A DNA stretch of 64,000 nucleotides from Mytilisepta virgata (lineage: Eukaryota; Mollusca; Bivalvia; Mytilida; Mytilidae). Shown one piece after another: positions 1 through 9,655 of this stretch. Below the pieces are notes generated by a model, which saw only the letters and a program-made list of their open reading frames with translations, was not told where the DNA came from and made no database searches. A program made the position numbers and the translations under genes. Location of the stretch: NCBI GenBank assembly GCA_028015205.1, contig CM051510.1, positions 33,542,580-33,606,579 on the forward strand. The letters run 5' to 3'. How positions within the stretch are numbered: position 1 is the first letter of the stretch; every line of letters starts with the position of its first letter.

Positions 1-70
1 ATTGAAATGTGAAAAGCTAACGGACGACGGGCGGACGACGGACGCCAAGCGATAACAAAAGCTCACATGG
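1..70 (-). repeat. Molluscan interspersed repeat fragment
   Basis: The sequence CGGACGACGGACGCCAAG followed by AAAGCTCACATGGCC is the reverse complement of a motif at 36263-36300 (GGGCCATGTGAGCT...CACTTGGCGTCCG). Two copies in opposite orientation show directly that it is repeated. From memory this motif is common in bivalve DNA; its transposon class is not resolved. The fragment is cut by the window edge. Confidence 0.65.
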
Positions 71-289
71 CCTTTGGAACAATGCTTTGATTGTCATGAT
101 TGTTGTTCTTCATCTTGATGATTAATCAGTGAAAGGTCAAGTATGACTGAAAAACTCAGGAAAATCTTTTATGTTCAAAATGAATCAAGTCAGGTTTGTA
201 TTAAATAATGGTCTTAAGCTTTTCTTGTAATACTCGTGATTTGTTATATCAACTCTCGGATTCAATTATTATTATTATTGTAAAACAGA

Positions 290-416
290 TTATTTTTTTT
301 TTGGTCCTTGCTGCAACAGATTATTTTTTTTCCTTCCCTTTGGAATCAGAATATTTTTTTCACAAAAGAAAATATACCCCCACCCCTCCTTGAAGTTAAA
401 TGGTTGTTCCCTAAGA
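290..416. repeat. Degenerate copy of the GGAGCAACCATTT inverted-repeat element (family 4)
   Basis: The right end reads AAATGGTTGTTCCCTAAG, matching the terminal inverted repeat of the element at 63525-63780 and the right end of the copy at 43239-43447. The T-rich interior contains a GGTCCTTG-like remnant and a short C-rich tract just before the end, as in the other copies. The left end is not recognisable. Confidence 0.5.
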
Positions 417-722
417 GAAAATGATACTACAAATGTGTTGTGGTCCTTAACTTTCAGTTTAACTATTTAAATAATTTTCTACCTGCATCCTTTTTCCCCC
501 AGTAAACTTGAAATTAGAAAAACCAACGACACATACTCCTTCTGTTTTCAACATAGTTATATGTATACACGACAACGGGCGATCGAATTCAAAACTTGTG
601 ACAAAAAGGATGATTTTAAGGTCCTAGTTGTGAATTTCCCTTTTCTTAACAGTAACATACTGACATGTAAATATGTACCACATTTATTGTTATTTTTTTC
701 CTCTTTGTCAATTTCCATACAT

Positions 723-724
<2 letters not shown>

Positions 725-763
<39 letters not shown>

Positions 764-768
764 CCAAT

Positions 769-841
<73 letters not shown>

Positions 842-842
842 G
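725..842. repeat. (ATCA)n microsatellite
   Basis: About 29 tandem units of CAAT/ATCA with a few CAACC variants. The overlapping open frames (repeated Asn-Gln-Ser-Ile) are an artefact of the 4-bp repeat and are not genes. Confidence 0.95.
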
Positions 843-1074
843 ATCGATTCTAATCAAGTGTATATTGTGAATTTTAAAATATGTAATTGTTCAGCTCATT
901 ATTGGGTGTCGTAATTGACAATAAAGTATTTGTTGCTTTCGCGATGAGTACAAATAAACTTTACATTTTCTGACAATGTACGTATATTGTTTTTTATCCT
1001 GCAACACTAAATTGTTATCTGTTTGAGCGAAAAGGCATGAAAATGAAGCTTATTTGAAGAAGGATAGTTTTTGG

Positions 1075-1290
1075 CGCGTAATCTAGGGAAACACGACCTC
1101 ATAATCACTGTGAACCAGAACGCAATGCAAAATATCGTTGAATGGGAGGACAGGGGTACCAGGAGACTATATTGGGCTACTCACCCAATATCGAAAAACG
1201 ATATTGGACAGGCTATATTGGTCAGCTAAAAGCGTAGTTGCAGGATAATGAATATTATTACTGTTTCTGTTTTGATTCTAATTAAATAAT
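1075..1290. mobile_element. Degenerate MITE, family 2
   Basis: The right end, ATTACTGTTTCTGTTTTGAT, is the terminal repeat of family 2 (better copies at 6844-7062 and 30604-30938). The left part has only GGGAAACACGACCT, like the family's GACAAACACGATTT. Inside lie small perfect hairpins (TATTGGG/CCCAATA and ATATCG/CGATAT at about 1170-1204) that resemble the CCAATAT elements at 3.2-4.7 kb. Confidence 0.4.
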
Positions 1291-1593
1291 TTGAAACTAA
1301 TGACAAAATCAAATGCTAGTATTAATTGAATAAATATAGAATAGCTATATATTGTTTTGGAAAATCGATCTTTTGTGTACAATGCTTAGAAACAGGTTGT
1401 CATAAAACAACCTTAAAAACATTAACTATAAAAACCACTGTCATGGTCTGTAACTAAGCTAGCTCATCAATTTGACCCGGGTGAGAATGGAAAGAAAGAT
1501 AAGCATTGCGAAGGACAAAAGATGTTTTTACATACCGGCTGTACGTACGAAAGATAAGTGGGTCGGGATGTAGTTCTTGTCTACCACTAGATA

Positions 1594-1616
1594 TAACTCC
1601 GCAGATACGGATTTGT
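1594..1616 (-). ncRNA. mir-10: Predicted miR-10-3p (star) strand
   Basis: The 3' arm product predicted from a two-nucleotide 3' overhang on the miR-10-5p duplex begins ACAAAUCCGUAUCUGCGG. It differs from the fly-type star strand (CAAAUUCGGUUCUAGAGAGG) in the middle, as usual for star arms between phyla. The ends are inferred. Confidence 0.6.
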
Positions 1617-1628
1617 CATGTGACATAT

Positions 1629-1650
1629 ACAAATTCGGATCTACAGGGTA
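1629..1650 (-). ncRNA. mir-10: Mature miR-10-5p
   Basis: A 22-nt stretch identical to the canonical animal miR-10 as I know it, with seed ACCCUGU at nucleotides 2-8 (genomic 1649-1643). It occupies the 5' arm, the dominant arm in most animals. The exact 3' end is inferred from the family. Confidence 0.93.
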
Positions 1651-1664
1651 GATATAGTGGAGAA

Positions 1665-1725
1665 TATCACACATGCGCAGGAAATGTCAAATTCATCTGT
1701 CAACCACATCCGCCATTTTGGTCAG
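1665..1725 (-). promoter_or_regulatory. Possible YY1/Pho-like and NRF1-like sites just 5' of mir-10
   Basis: On the minus strand, directly upstream of the hairpin, CCAAAATGGCGGATG (around 1707-1721) contains the YY1/Pleiohomeotic core AAAATGGC, and CTGCGCATGT (1671-1680) resembles an NRF1 half site. YY1/Pho is known to recruit Polycomb complexes to Hox loci. That either site works here is inference only, since single short motifs arise often by chance. Confidence 0.25.
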
Positions 1726-2323
1726 CCATATATGTATGTTGCTGTAAAATACAAAATACGAAAATAATGCTTGTAAAAGATTCACCTACAAATAAAAATT
1801 TGTATTCTCGTCATTTAATGGCCTTCTTGAATCATAAGTAGCTTAGAGATGTTTCTAAATTCATTTTTGACAAAAGGTATGTAAGATTTCAAGCGTGTGA
1901 CTGAAAGGTCACATAAAGTGTCAAGCGTCAAGCAAACGTTTTATGATAAATGTACACATTATCATAGATTAGTGAGTTTACATTGAAATATTCTGTCATA
2001 AAATATGGCAGTGTCAACATTATAAAACTGCAACGCAACATTATGGCATTATAAACTATAGATAATTTCACAAAGGGTCGACTCTGAGGAGTCTAAAGCA
2101 CTCGAACCTACACCTCTTGTTTAAACACGAATCTGTTAAGAGTATTACAATTCTTTGATCTACTAACTGTTTATACTTTTAAAACTTTTTGAAAAATTCA
2201 GAAATTCTAGAAACCACAATCTGTAGAATGTTTGTTAATTTATTTTTACATTTCATCAAAACTGACAAATGTTTGTAGTACGGACAATCAGGCGAATAGA
2301 CCATTTGCTTATTTTACCCATCG

Positions 2324-2345
2324 TTTTTTTTTTTTTTTTTTTTTT
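2324..2345. repeat. Poly-T tract
   Basis: 22 consecutive T. The surrounding 1.85-3.2 kb is AT-rich single-copy-looking DNA with no other feature I can name. Confidence 0.95.
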
Positions 2346-3284
2346 CATTCGCCTGCCTACGATTTTGGGATTATAAGACAGATGACAATGGAAGAAGAAC
2401 CTCTGTCGTTTTGGGCAGAAGGGACGTTTGCTATACTGTTTTCATTTGAATTGATTTCATTTCCCCCCTTAATAAATGGAAACAAGTAAAAATCTTGCTT
2501 TTCAGAAATGCCTAAACATAAAATTTTTTATGTTTTAAATTGTTTCACGAAATTTGTTAAATGTATGTCAGTTTACGGTTTTCAACTCTTATGACATAAT
2601 CCATTTTTTCATAAATGTTTATAATTTACCGCCATTAATTTAATTGTTATATATGTTATAATTTGTGAAATATTTTGTCGACTGGAAAAATGTGTGGAAT
2701 ACCCTCAGGGACTTTCGAAAAACACAGAGAAAATATATCACGATTTTTTTTGCCATAATTATAATTCAAGCACATTTTGAAATCATTTTATTAAATTAAT
2801 GGGATAAAATCTCTTAATCCTGACAAGTTTCGACTACCTACGTAAAACAATCAAAAATATATACGACAATACATATATATCATTTGAGGGCTGAGGATGC
2901 AAGGATTTGGGGCCTCTAAATCCTTGGATTTAATTAAAAATGAAGGCCCGAGACCACAATTATTTTGTAAGTGTAAGTCCACATCATCATGAGGTCAATA
3001 AGAAAATTGCACCAGCTCAAACTTTATAATTTTTTTATTCAGTATACCCTTATGACTGTAAAATATGTGAAAATTATAGTAGATTCTAAGAAAATGTCAA
3101 AAATGTCTTGAAGAGGTATAGTTATCATTCAATTAGCCCCTAATATCCTGAAATTAGGACATCTTGACAGTGACAGAAGTACAACTTTTACATATATCTG
3201 ACCAATAAAATGTTTAAAATTAGGTATTAATACCCATGTGCTTTATATTATAACTAGGATACTTGAAAAAAGGCAAATAGTCCA

Positions 3285-3345
3285 ATATGACTTGCCTCGG
3301 ACCAATAACTAAGCCAATATGGAAAACCTTACACAATAATACTAT
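3285..3345. repeat. CCAATATG-type repeat fragment
   Basis: TTGCCTCGGACCAATAACTA through GGAAAACCTTACACAATAAT is nearly identical to 4597-4652, where it forms the right arm of a hairpin. Here only that arm is present, so this looks like a truncated copy. Confidence 0.75.
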
Positions 3346-3508
3346 ATTATTGTGTTTCGTTGGAAGGTCATATACGATATTTACTTGTAACTCAGCTGCT
3401 GAAACACTAGCGGGGTTGGAGTGAGGGTAGGGGCGATGCACGAATGGCTCTTTTCTGATTCTACCTTTGGAAACTTAATTTTTTTCACCAGATAATACTA
3501 TAGGGTTA

Positions 3509-3675
3509 TATGGGCTTTTTCATATCGGTCCTGTATTATGTCCAAGGACAGTCGTATTGGGCCAAGGATAGCTGTATTTGGCCGAGGCGAAGCCGAGGCC
3601 AATTGCAGCTGTTCGAGGCCCAATGCGACCTGTCCGAGGACATAATACTAGTCCAATATGACAAAAGCCCATTCT
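3509..3675. repeat. Long inverted repeat (hairpin) of the CCAATATG family
   Basis: The left arm runs from ATGGGCTTTTTCATAT through TATTATGTCCAAGGACAG to TTGGCC. The right arm is its reverse complement with some mismatches, through GGACATAATACTAGTCCAAT to AAAAGCCCAT. The centre is GAGGCGAAGCCGAG. Arms are roughly 75 nt. A related centre (TTCGGCTTCGCCTCAG) lies in the hairpin at 4525-4652. Probably a foldback or MITE-like element; the class is unknown. Confidence 0.8.
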
Positions 3676-4039
3676 ATGATCCCTTTATTAACTAGCTGTG
3701 TAAAATCATGAAAATGTATGACTTATCAATAATAATTGAAAAAAAATATTGTGATATTTTTGTTCACTTGTTTATAAATAAAAAATATATACCTTCATTG
3801 GCAAGTTTCCGATGGCCACATCTTCATATTCTTTCTTTCTTACCTTCAGGTCATTGATGGATGTGTGATGTTACATGCTAAATTTCTTTTCTTACAGTTG
3901 TTTTGTAGTAATTTTTTTAAAATACTTACGCAAGCAATTATTATAGACAGAAATTATAGCTTTGTCTCCTCCCAATATTATTTGCATCGATTTTCTAGGT
4001 TTTTGTCATCTGCTTGCAAACATGGCGGAAGTAAACAAA

Positions 4040-4195
4040 TCCATATTGGGCCTAGGCCTTATTTTCATACTGAGGCTGAAATCCATATTGGTCCTGTTTT
4101 GCTGGCTCATATTTCCATATTGAGGCTAAAACTCGTATTGGTCCTGTTTTTCAGGCCTGATATCCATATTGAGGCTATAATCCGTATTGGTCCAG
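4040..4195. repeat. Tandem repeat, about 50-51 bp, roughly three units
   Basis: Units start with TCCATATTGG/TCGTATTGG followed by TCCTGTTTT near 4081, 4132 and 4182, each with an internal TCCATATTGAGGCT. The core shares the CCATATTGG word with the neighbouring hairpins. The overlapping frame (3865-4212) shows the unit as a repeated peptide but has no other sign of coding. Confidence 0.75.
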
Positions 4196-4363
4196 TTTTT
4201 TGTTTGTTATAAGTTCTTGACATTTAGTATTGCATAGCCAATTTATAACATATTTTACACAACTAGTTAATAATGTATTATATTGACTAGCCTCAATATG
4301 ATAAAACCTGTCAATACAATACAAAATGTCAAAGTACGCATATCCGTCCATTATGCCGTATTT

Positions 4364-4507
4364 GACTAGTCAATATGACATATTGGACTGGTTTGTCAAT
4401 AAAGGATCACATTGGACTAGTCAATATGACATATTGGACTGGTTAGTCAATAAAGGATCACATTGGACTAATCAATATGACATACTGGAATGGTTACTCA
4501 ATAAAGA
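4364..4507. repeat. 51-bp tandem repeat, 2.8 units
   Basis: GACTAGTCAATATGACATAT begins at 4364, recurs at 4415 and (one change) at 4466, an exact 51-bp period. Because 51 is divisible by three, a plus-strand frame reads it as a 17-residue repeat (QYDILDW...NKGSHW). I treat that as a by-product of the repeat, not evidence for a gene. Confidence 0.9.
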
Positions 4508-4524
4508 TATAATTGCATAAGGTT

Positions 4525-4652
4525 TTCAATATTGGCTTAGTTATTGGCCCAAGGCTAGCCATATTGGATTTCGGCTTCGCCTCAGTCCAATATTGCCTGC
4601 CTCGGACCAATAACTATGCCAATATGGAAAACCTTACGCAATAATACTAAAA
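4525..4652. repeat. Second CCAATATG-family hairpin
   Basis: The left arm TTTTCAATATTGGCTTAGTT continues ATTGGCCCAAGGCTAGCC. The right arm is the reverse-complement type, through CCTCGGACCAATAACTATGC to CCAATATGGAAAACC. The centre TTTCGGCTTCGCCTCAG resembles the centre at 3509-3675. Confidence 0.8.
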
Positions 4653-6841
4653 TACAGCCAGGCCTTATAACCAATGTAAAAGATGAAAAAAAATCAGAAA
4701 TCATACGATCACAATGTATATAATGTGTTTGTACTGTATGGCATCAAAGACTATTAGTGGCCTAAATATTGAATACACATCTGTCGGTGTAGATTGTCAG
4801 GATATATTACTATCTCAGCCATGCTCAGCATGTAATTGACTGCCATACGTAACATTATATGTTTGTTCCTCATAAAAATATAAGTGGAGATTTGCCAAAC
4901 TTATCATTCAAAGAATCTAGAAAATGATTTTGCAATCTATCTCACAAAAATCTCGTTTTTTAAGTGGGAAATTGCTCCAAGATATGAAGTGCAGAAAATT
5001 GGTTTCTTTCTCTGTCTTATCACTACAATATTGTGAAGTGTTTGACAAAAATAAACCATAATATTTAGAATAACTGTATCAAATAAATGATTAATTAAGC
5101 ACTGTGGTATTATGTTGAGCACTGTTATATTAAGATGAAAAACTTATACAAAATTTGTATTCACGTTTCTGATTTGTTTTAGAGATACTTAATTATTTTA
5201 TTGATAACATTGAACGGATCAAATACTCTCGTTTATTTTCGTTATTTATTGTTTGGGTGGAGTTGCTACATTTGATATATACAAAAGTTGGAGATTTCAT
5301 AAAAAAAAAATAAATTAATCCACCCTTGATTTTGACAACTAGTTTGTTTGAAAGACAGCTATTATCAGCATACAAAATATCATAAATAAATGTGCTTAAA
5401 CAATCGTTTATTCCCGTCCTCTATGCAATGCAAAGTTTAAAATTTAAGAAGTCTGTGAAATCTCTGTTGTATGCACCAAATGTCATTATACACCAATGGT
5501 GGCTCTTCCGTGACGCTAAATACCAGAAAAAAATAAATTAAGAAGAAAAGAAGAAAAAGAATGAATAAAATATAAAAGAATGAAAAGGCTTTATCGAACA
5601 AGCAAATATGGTGTACAATTACAATTTATCTTTAAATGTACCCAAAAAAAAAAAAATCAGACTGTTTAGATAACTGACGTCATAACCGTTATCTATTTAG
5701 ACCGTGATTAAATCTTATATTAGTATTCTGTATCTTGTTCTACTAATTCTAAGTTCACTAAGTTCACGTAACCGTTTGAATCCAGATAAAAAGCTAAGGA
5801 TCTATTATGAGGAAAAGGCAATTAGATTTTTTTTTCAAAAAGACTCAGAGAAATACATTAATATCATGGTATTGACAAGTCTTCAGAATTTCAATCCTGC
5901 TAACTGTTAATTGCCTTAACAATTATCTCCTGTCTAAAACCCCACCTTTTTGCTCATGAAAAATACATTAAATAGGGTCGTAATTAAAGCTCTTAGATAG
6001 TATTTCAAAAAGCAAATTTGTAACCGTAAATAATTGTTATAAATGAAGACATATGTATATAACTCATTTACACAGCTTGATTTCATAAATATGCAATTTT
6101 ACTCACCTCTGAACAGCATGAAGGAAGAACTTTTTTCCGGGATGTCCTACTGACAGAACGGTATGAAATAAACTGGTCAAGATTTGATAGGAACCAGCAT
6201 TAAATCGTAGCCTAAATACCAAGTTCAAACAGCGTTATCGTGTGTTTTATGACTGTTTAACGAGGGGGAAATAAAGATAAAGACCCATAAAACTACAGAG
6301 AGTCTTAAAGACATAATGAAATGTAATAATCTTGCTTTAAATTTTATTAGATGTAAATTTACTGTCATTTTGTAAATAAGCAAATTTCAGCTATAAACTC
6401 ACAAAAAAAACTTTAAATATCTGCGAATTCTGCACTGTACACATCGCATTTTTGAATTGTCGTGATTTTAAATGCAATATCCCCTTTGAAGTTTGAATGG
6501 TTTTAATAGAACTGAAAGTTATCAGATTTTTAAAAAGATTATTTGACCAATAAATTACTATAATGTTGACATTTTTAATCACAGTCAACGGAGTGTCGTA
6601 ACAGTGTAAAGCGGGATAACTCCAACTGTCTTGAGGGAAAAAATGATGAAGTTGGGATTTTGGATTGAATTATGCTGAGATTATGGAAATCCAAACTTTT
6701 CGCGTGCCTTTATGAAATGGCGAGTTTATGCGATTGGTATACTAATAAAAAAAATTTAAATTCGAATTTTAATATCCTGTGGTATTTTTCGCAATAATGT
6801 AATCGTCTCATTAATTTCTGGATAAACGACATAATCTGGCT
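4653..6841. other. AT-rich spacer, no recognised feature
   Basis: Only short A-rich runs (for example 5643-5656), small chance frames and no recognisable exon, RNA or repeat family. A purine-rich low-complexity stretch lies at about 5525-5585. Confidence 0.6.
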
Positions 6842-6843
6842 CT

Positions 6844-7062
6844 AGAATCAAAAGAGAAAAAGTAACAAAATTCGTAACCGGTGACAAACACGATTTTACT
6901 GGACACTACACCTACTATGAAGTAGCGCTATTTTTGACATGAAGTGCCACGGTCGTCTAAACATGTTGACTCACAGCGTAACATCATTATAAACTGTCCG
7001 CTGTAAAAACCTTGATCGTCATCGGTTGTGAATGTCTTACAGTTTCTGTTTTGATTCTTATT
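6844..7062. mobile_element. MITE, family 2
   Basis: The left end AGAATCAAAAGAGAAAAAGT continues AACAAAATTCGTAACCGG. The right end is the inverted counterpart, CGGTTGTGAATGTCTTACAG then TTTCTGTTTTGATTCTTA. The interior has GACAAACACGATTTTACTGG and CCACGGTCGTCTAAACATGT, which recur in other copies in this window. About 220 bp with no coding capacity. Confidence 0.8.
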
Positions 7063-7734
7063 AGCTCCAGCATAACTAAGCTTATTTGTAAGCAGTGCAT
7101 AGTTTAGCTCAATAAATGCGTATTAATTATTAGCAAGGATAAGTACTCTCAGAACAATATCTAATCATTTAAAATTAGGAAATGTTTACGAAAACGGACA
7201 ATAAAACGATAAAATTAAATTTCTGAGGATCCTTCAATTTTAAAATAAACAACTGTTGATATTTGTCTTTTTGTGTAAAATTTACAACATGTGTACTTAG
7301 ATGGGATACACCTTATTTACAATAGCACTACTTTTGAATAAATAAGTACTTAAATTTTATGTAAACAAACAAGACGATACATGAATGGTCAGGTTCAGAC
7401 ATTCTAGATTTCCCGTAAATCAGTATAACCTTACTTCATCGTATGGTAGAAGCTAGGATCCTGCTTTAATATTAAATCTCGCATCCTACACAGTTGCATG
7501 CTATTCGTAACCATAAAGTTGTTTTCAAATTGTATGATGTTAAACATAAACATTCCGAGTTAGGTCTAGTCGTTTCCAACTTGACAAATGCAAATAGCAT
7601 ACTAGAATCCGCATGCAGCCTATTAAACCAGTCTAAGTAATAAGGGACCAAGTTGACCAACAATCTCCTGGAAGTGTCTGCTTGAGTAATTGTTATGTCT
7701 TTTCATTCTGTTAGTTATATCGTAGTAGAGTGTT

Positions 7735-8138
7735 TTAAGGATGCTCGCTGGTCATGTTTTGGTCTTTTTGTCAGATTTTCGGAGTCCTCGGGTTTTATCC
7801 ATTTCTTAAACATGATTTTTTTTGCCCATGAACCCCCACTTTTTCTTTTATAATTCAATCATATATACTTTAAAATAGTATTTGACAAAATTTTATGAAA
7901 TCCTTTTTATTTTTTCATACATCTTTGAGAGACTGAAGTTGTCAATGCAAAGACAATGAAAAATCCAGAGAAAACCCATTTTTCAAACTGCAAATTTTCA
8001 AGGCCGTATAGTTCTAAAATGAGCACATGAACATATATTTTTTTCTTGCTTATTTGTTTACTATTCATATGTTCTCTCAAACTAAAACACCTATTTCAAA
8101 TCCTATTTATTTCCTATTAGACCAGCGATCATCCTTAA
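7735..8138 (-). mobile_element. MITE, family 1, copy A
   Basis: Bounded by TTAA on both sides, with terminal inverted repeats TTAAGGATGCTCGCTGGTC and GACCAGCGATCATCCTTAA. The whole 404 bp is the reverse complement of copies at 18889-19228 and 38663-39061. TTAA at both ends would fit a piggyBac-type target duplication, but TTAA may instead belong to the terminal repeat. The frame starting near 8027 is part of the repeat and recurs in the other copies. Confidence 0.88.
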
Positions 8139-9290
8139 TTTTATTTTATTCTACTCCTAATTCTCATGTATTTTGTCCGTCTCGCAAGTTTACTATTTGG
8201 ATTTCAACTTTCAACTTTTTACCTGTTTATTCTTTAATTGACTTTTTATTTAAGCAAAATCAGTTATCTTATATCAATCGCGATGTAGGAGTTTATTTTC
8301 TGAAGAATTAAAATTCCCTAATATGCTGCAGCAATTTTGATGAAAATGGTATAAATCCAAAATAAATATAGACAGTTTCAATTACCATACAAGGGCGATA
8401 ATCAATAATAATAACAAATTTGCCGGGTTTTCATATCAGGAAAAAGTTAACTGACGCAGAAAAATGAAATTTCAGTACTAGTATCCACGCTGCATTACAA
8501 GTGTGTCTTACTTAACTGGTATATCTTTTCTTTTAAACAAATAAATTTGACCAAACTTGCTCATAAACAAAATGTTTATATACTTTCAAAATAATCATAA
8601 AATATTTGTCATTAAAATTAATACAAAGGACGTAATTTACTAAAAATTGGCAAATTTGTGCTATGGGGATGTGTCCTACGTAACGACGTCAAAGTAAAGC
8701 GTCAATTTAACCCTGAAAAATGAACAAGATTTATGGACGTCTGAAGGCTATGCAAGAGACAACGGCAATATGTATTAGAAATATTATTGAAATTATTATA
8801 GCGTTTTTCAAATCTACAGTTCATTTTCTTCTTTGAAGAGAGGGGGGCCTTTTTCTGTTCCTGATGATATTGGAGAATTTCTTTACTTATTTTCCCATTC
8901 ATGAGTTAAGTAGATATCAACAGATGACCATATCTTTCTAATTTTAAACAACTTATGCTATCTGTCTTTTTATTTAAACATATCTCGATGGATTTCGTAG
9001 TTTTAGCTCCACATGGAAATATACTGTTTGATGAGAGTCGATTGATTTGGGGGACACGTTTGACTCCTGACGTTTTGATGCACGACGTAAAGCTAAAATG
9101 TGCGTATTTATGCGATTAACACCTTACGTTTAATCCTTGATATTTTCAATCTGGATAAAGTGGTGTTCCTGAAATTTTAAACATTTAAACTACACATCTG
9201 TAGGAATCGGAAAATGATGTTTGGCACCTCAAAAAACTATTTTTATGTTTTTGCGATTTTTCAATTTTTTTGTCCTTCTTAGGGTGGAAT
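8139..9290. other. Spacer, no recognised feature
   Basis: AT-rich DNA with only short frames; no repeat family, exon or RNA recognised. Confidence 0.55.
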
Positions 9291-9295
9291 CTATG

Positions 9296-9655
9296 GTCCA
9301 GCAGACCAGAATCCATAGACTGGGCGAACATGTGAAAAACAATACACGGTAAATCTGGCACACAAAATTCCACAGACAGGGCGAACGTGTGATCAAATCC
9401 AGCAGACGAGAATCCACAGAAAGGGCGAACATGTTTTAACACCAAAAACATGGCAAATCAAGCAGAGCAGAATCCACAGACAGGGCGAACATGTTTTAAA
9501 AGCAATACATGGCAAATCTAGCAGACCAGAATCAACATACTGGGCGACCATGATATAGCAGACATACAGGGAAAATCCAGCACACCAAATCCAAAGACGG
9601 GGTGTGTATATTTGATAACAACAATACAGGAAAAATCCAGTAGAACGTACTTGTA
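9296..9655. repeat. Degenerate tandem repeat, about 60 bp, six units
   Basis: The unit AGAATCCACAGACAGGGCGA...CATGTTTTA...ACATGGCAAATC..GCAGACC recurs near 9309, 9367, 9410, 9470, 9529 and 9588, with one shortened unit. Overlapping minus-strand frames (9185-9703) show it as repeated Cys/Trp-rich peptide (LWIL.C) and are artefacts of the repeat. Confidence 0.85.

Larger units (their letters stand above)
1584..1660 (-). ncRNA. mir-10: mir-10 microRNA precursor hairpin
   Basis: Read on the minus strand, 1660 to 1584 folds into a single stem. CCACT-ATAT at the base pairs with ATAT-CTAGTGG. The 5' arm carries the canonical miR-10 sequence beginning UACCCUGUAGAUCCGAAU, and the loop is about 12 nt (ATATGTCACATG). 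The 3' arm ACAAAUCCGUAUCUGCGGAG pairs with the 5' arm with only scattered G-U pairs and mismatches. miR-10 is an ancient bilaterian microRNA that silences target mRNAs through Argonaute and is classically encoded between Hox4 and Hox5. Here it lies about 44 kb 3' of the Hox5 homeobox exon on the same strand, as expected. Transcription start and primary transcript cannot be seen. The overlapping plus-strand frame at 1506-1841 is antisense to the hairpin and not supported as a gene. Confidence 0.95.

Noticed and set aside
561..914. 117-codon frame with repeated Asn-Gln-Ser-Ile
   Set aside because: Pure translation of the ATCA microsatellite.
1506..1841. 111-codon plus-strand frame
   Set aside because: It runs antisense through the mir-10 hairpin and has no recognisable domain.
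8027..8311. Peptide FFLAYLFTIHMFSQTKTPIS found at three loci, looking like a conserved protein family
   Set aside because: All three lie in MITE family 1 (copies A, B, C). The conservation is that of the repeat DNA and the frames end differently.
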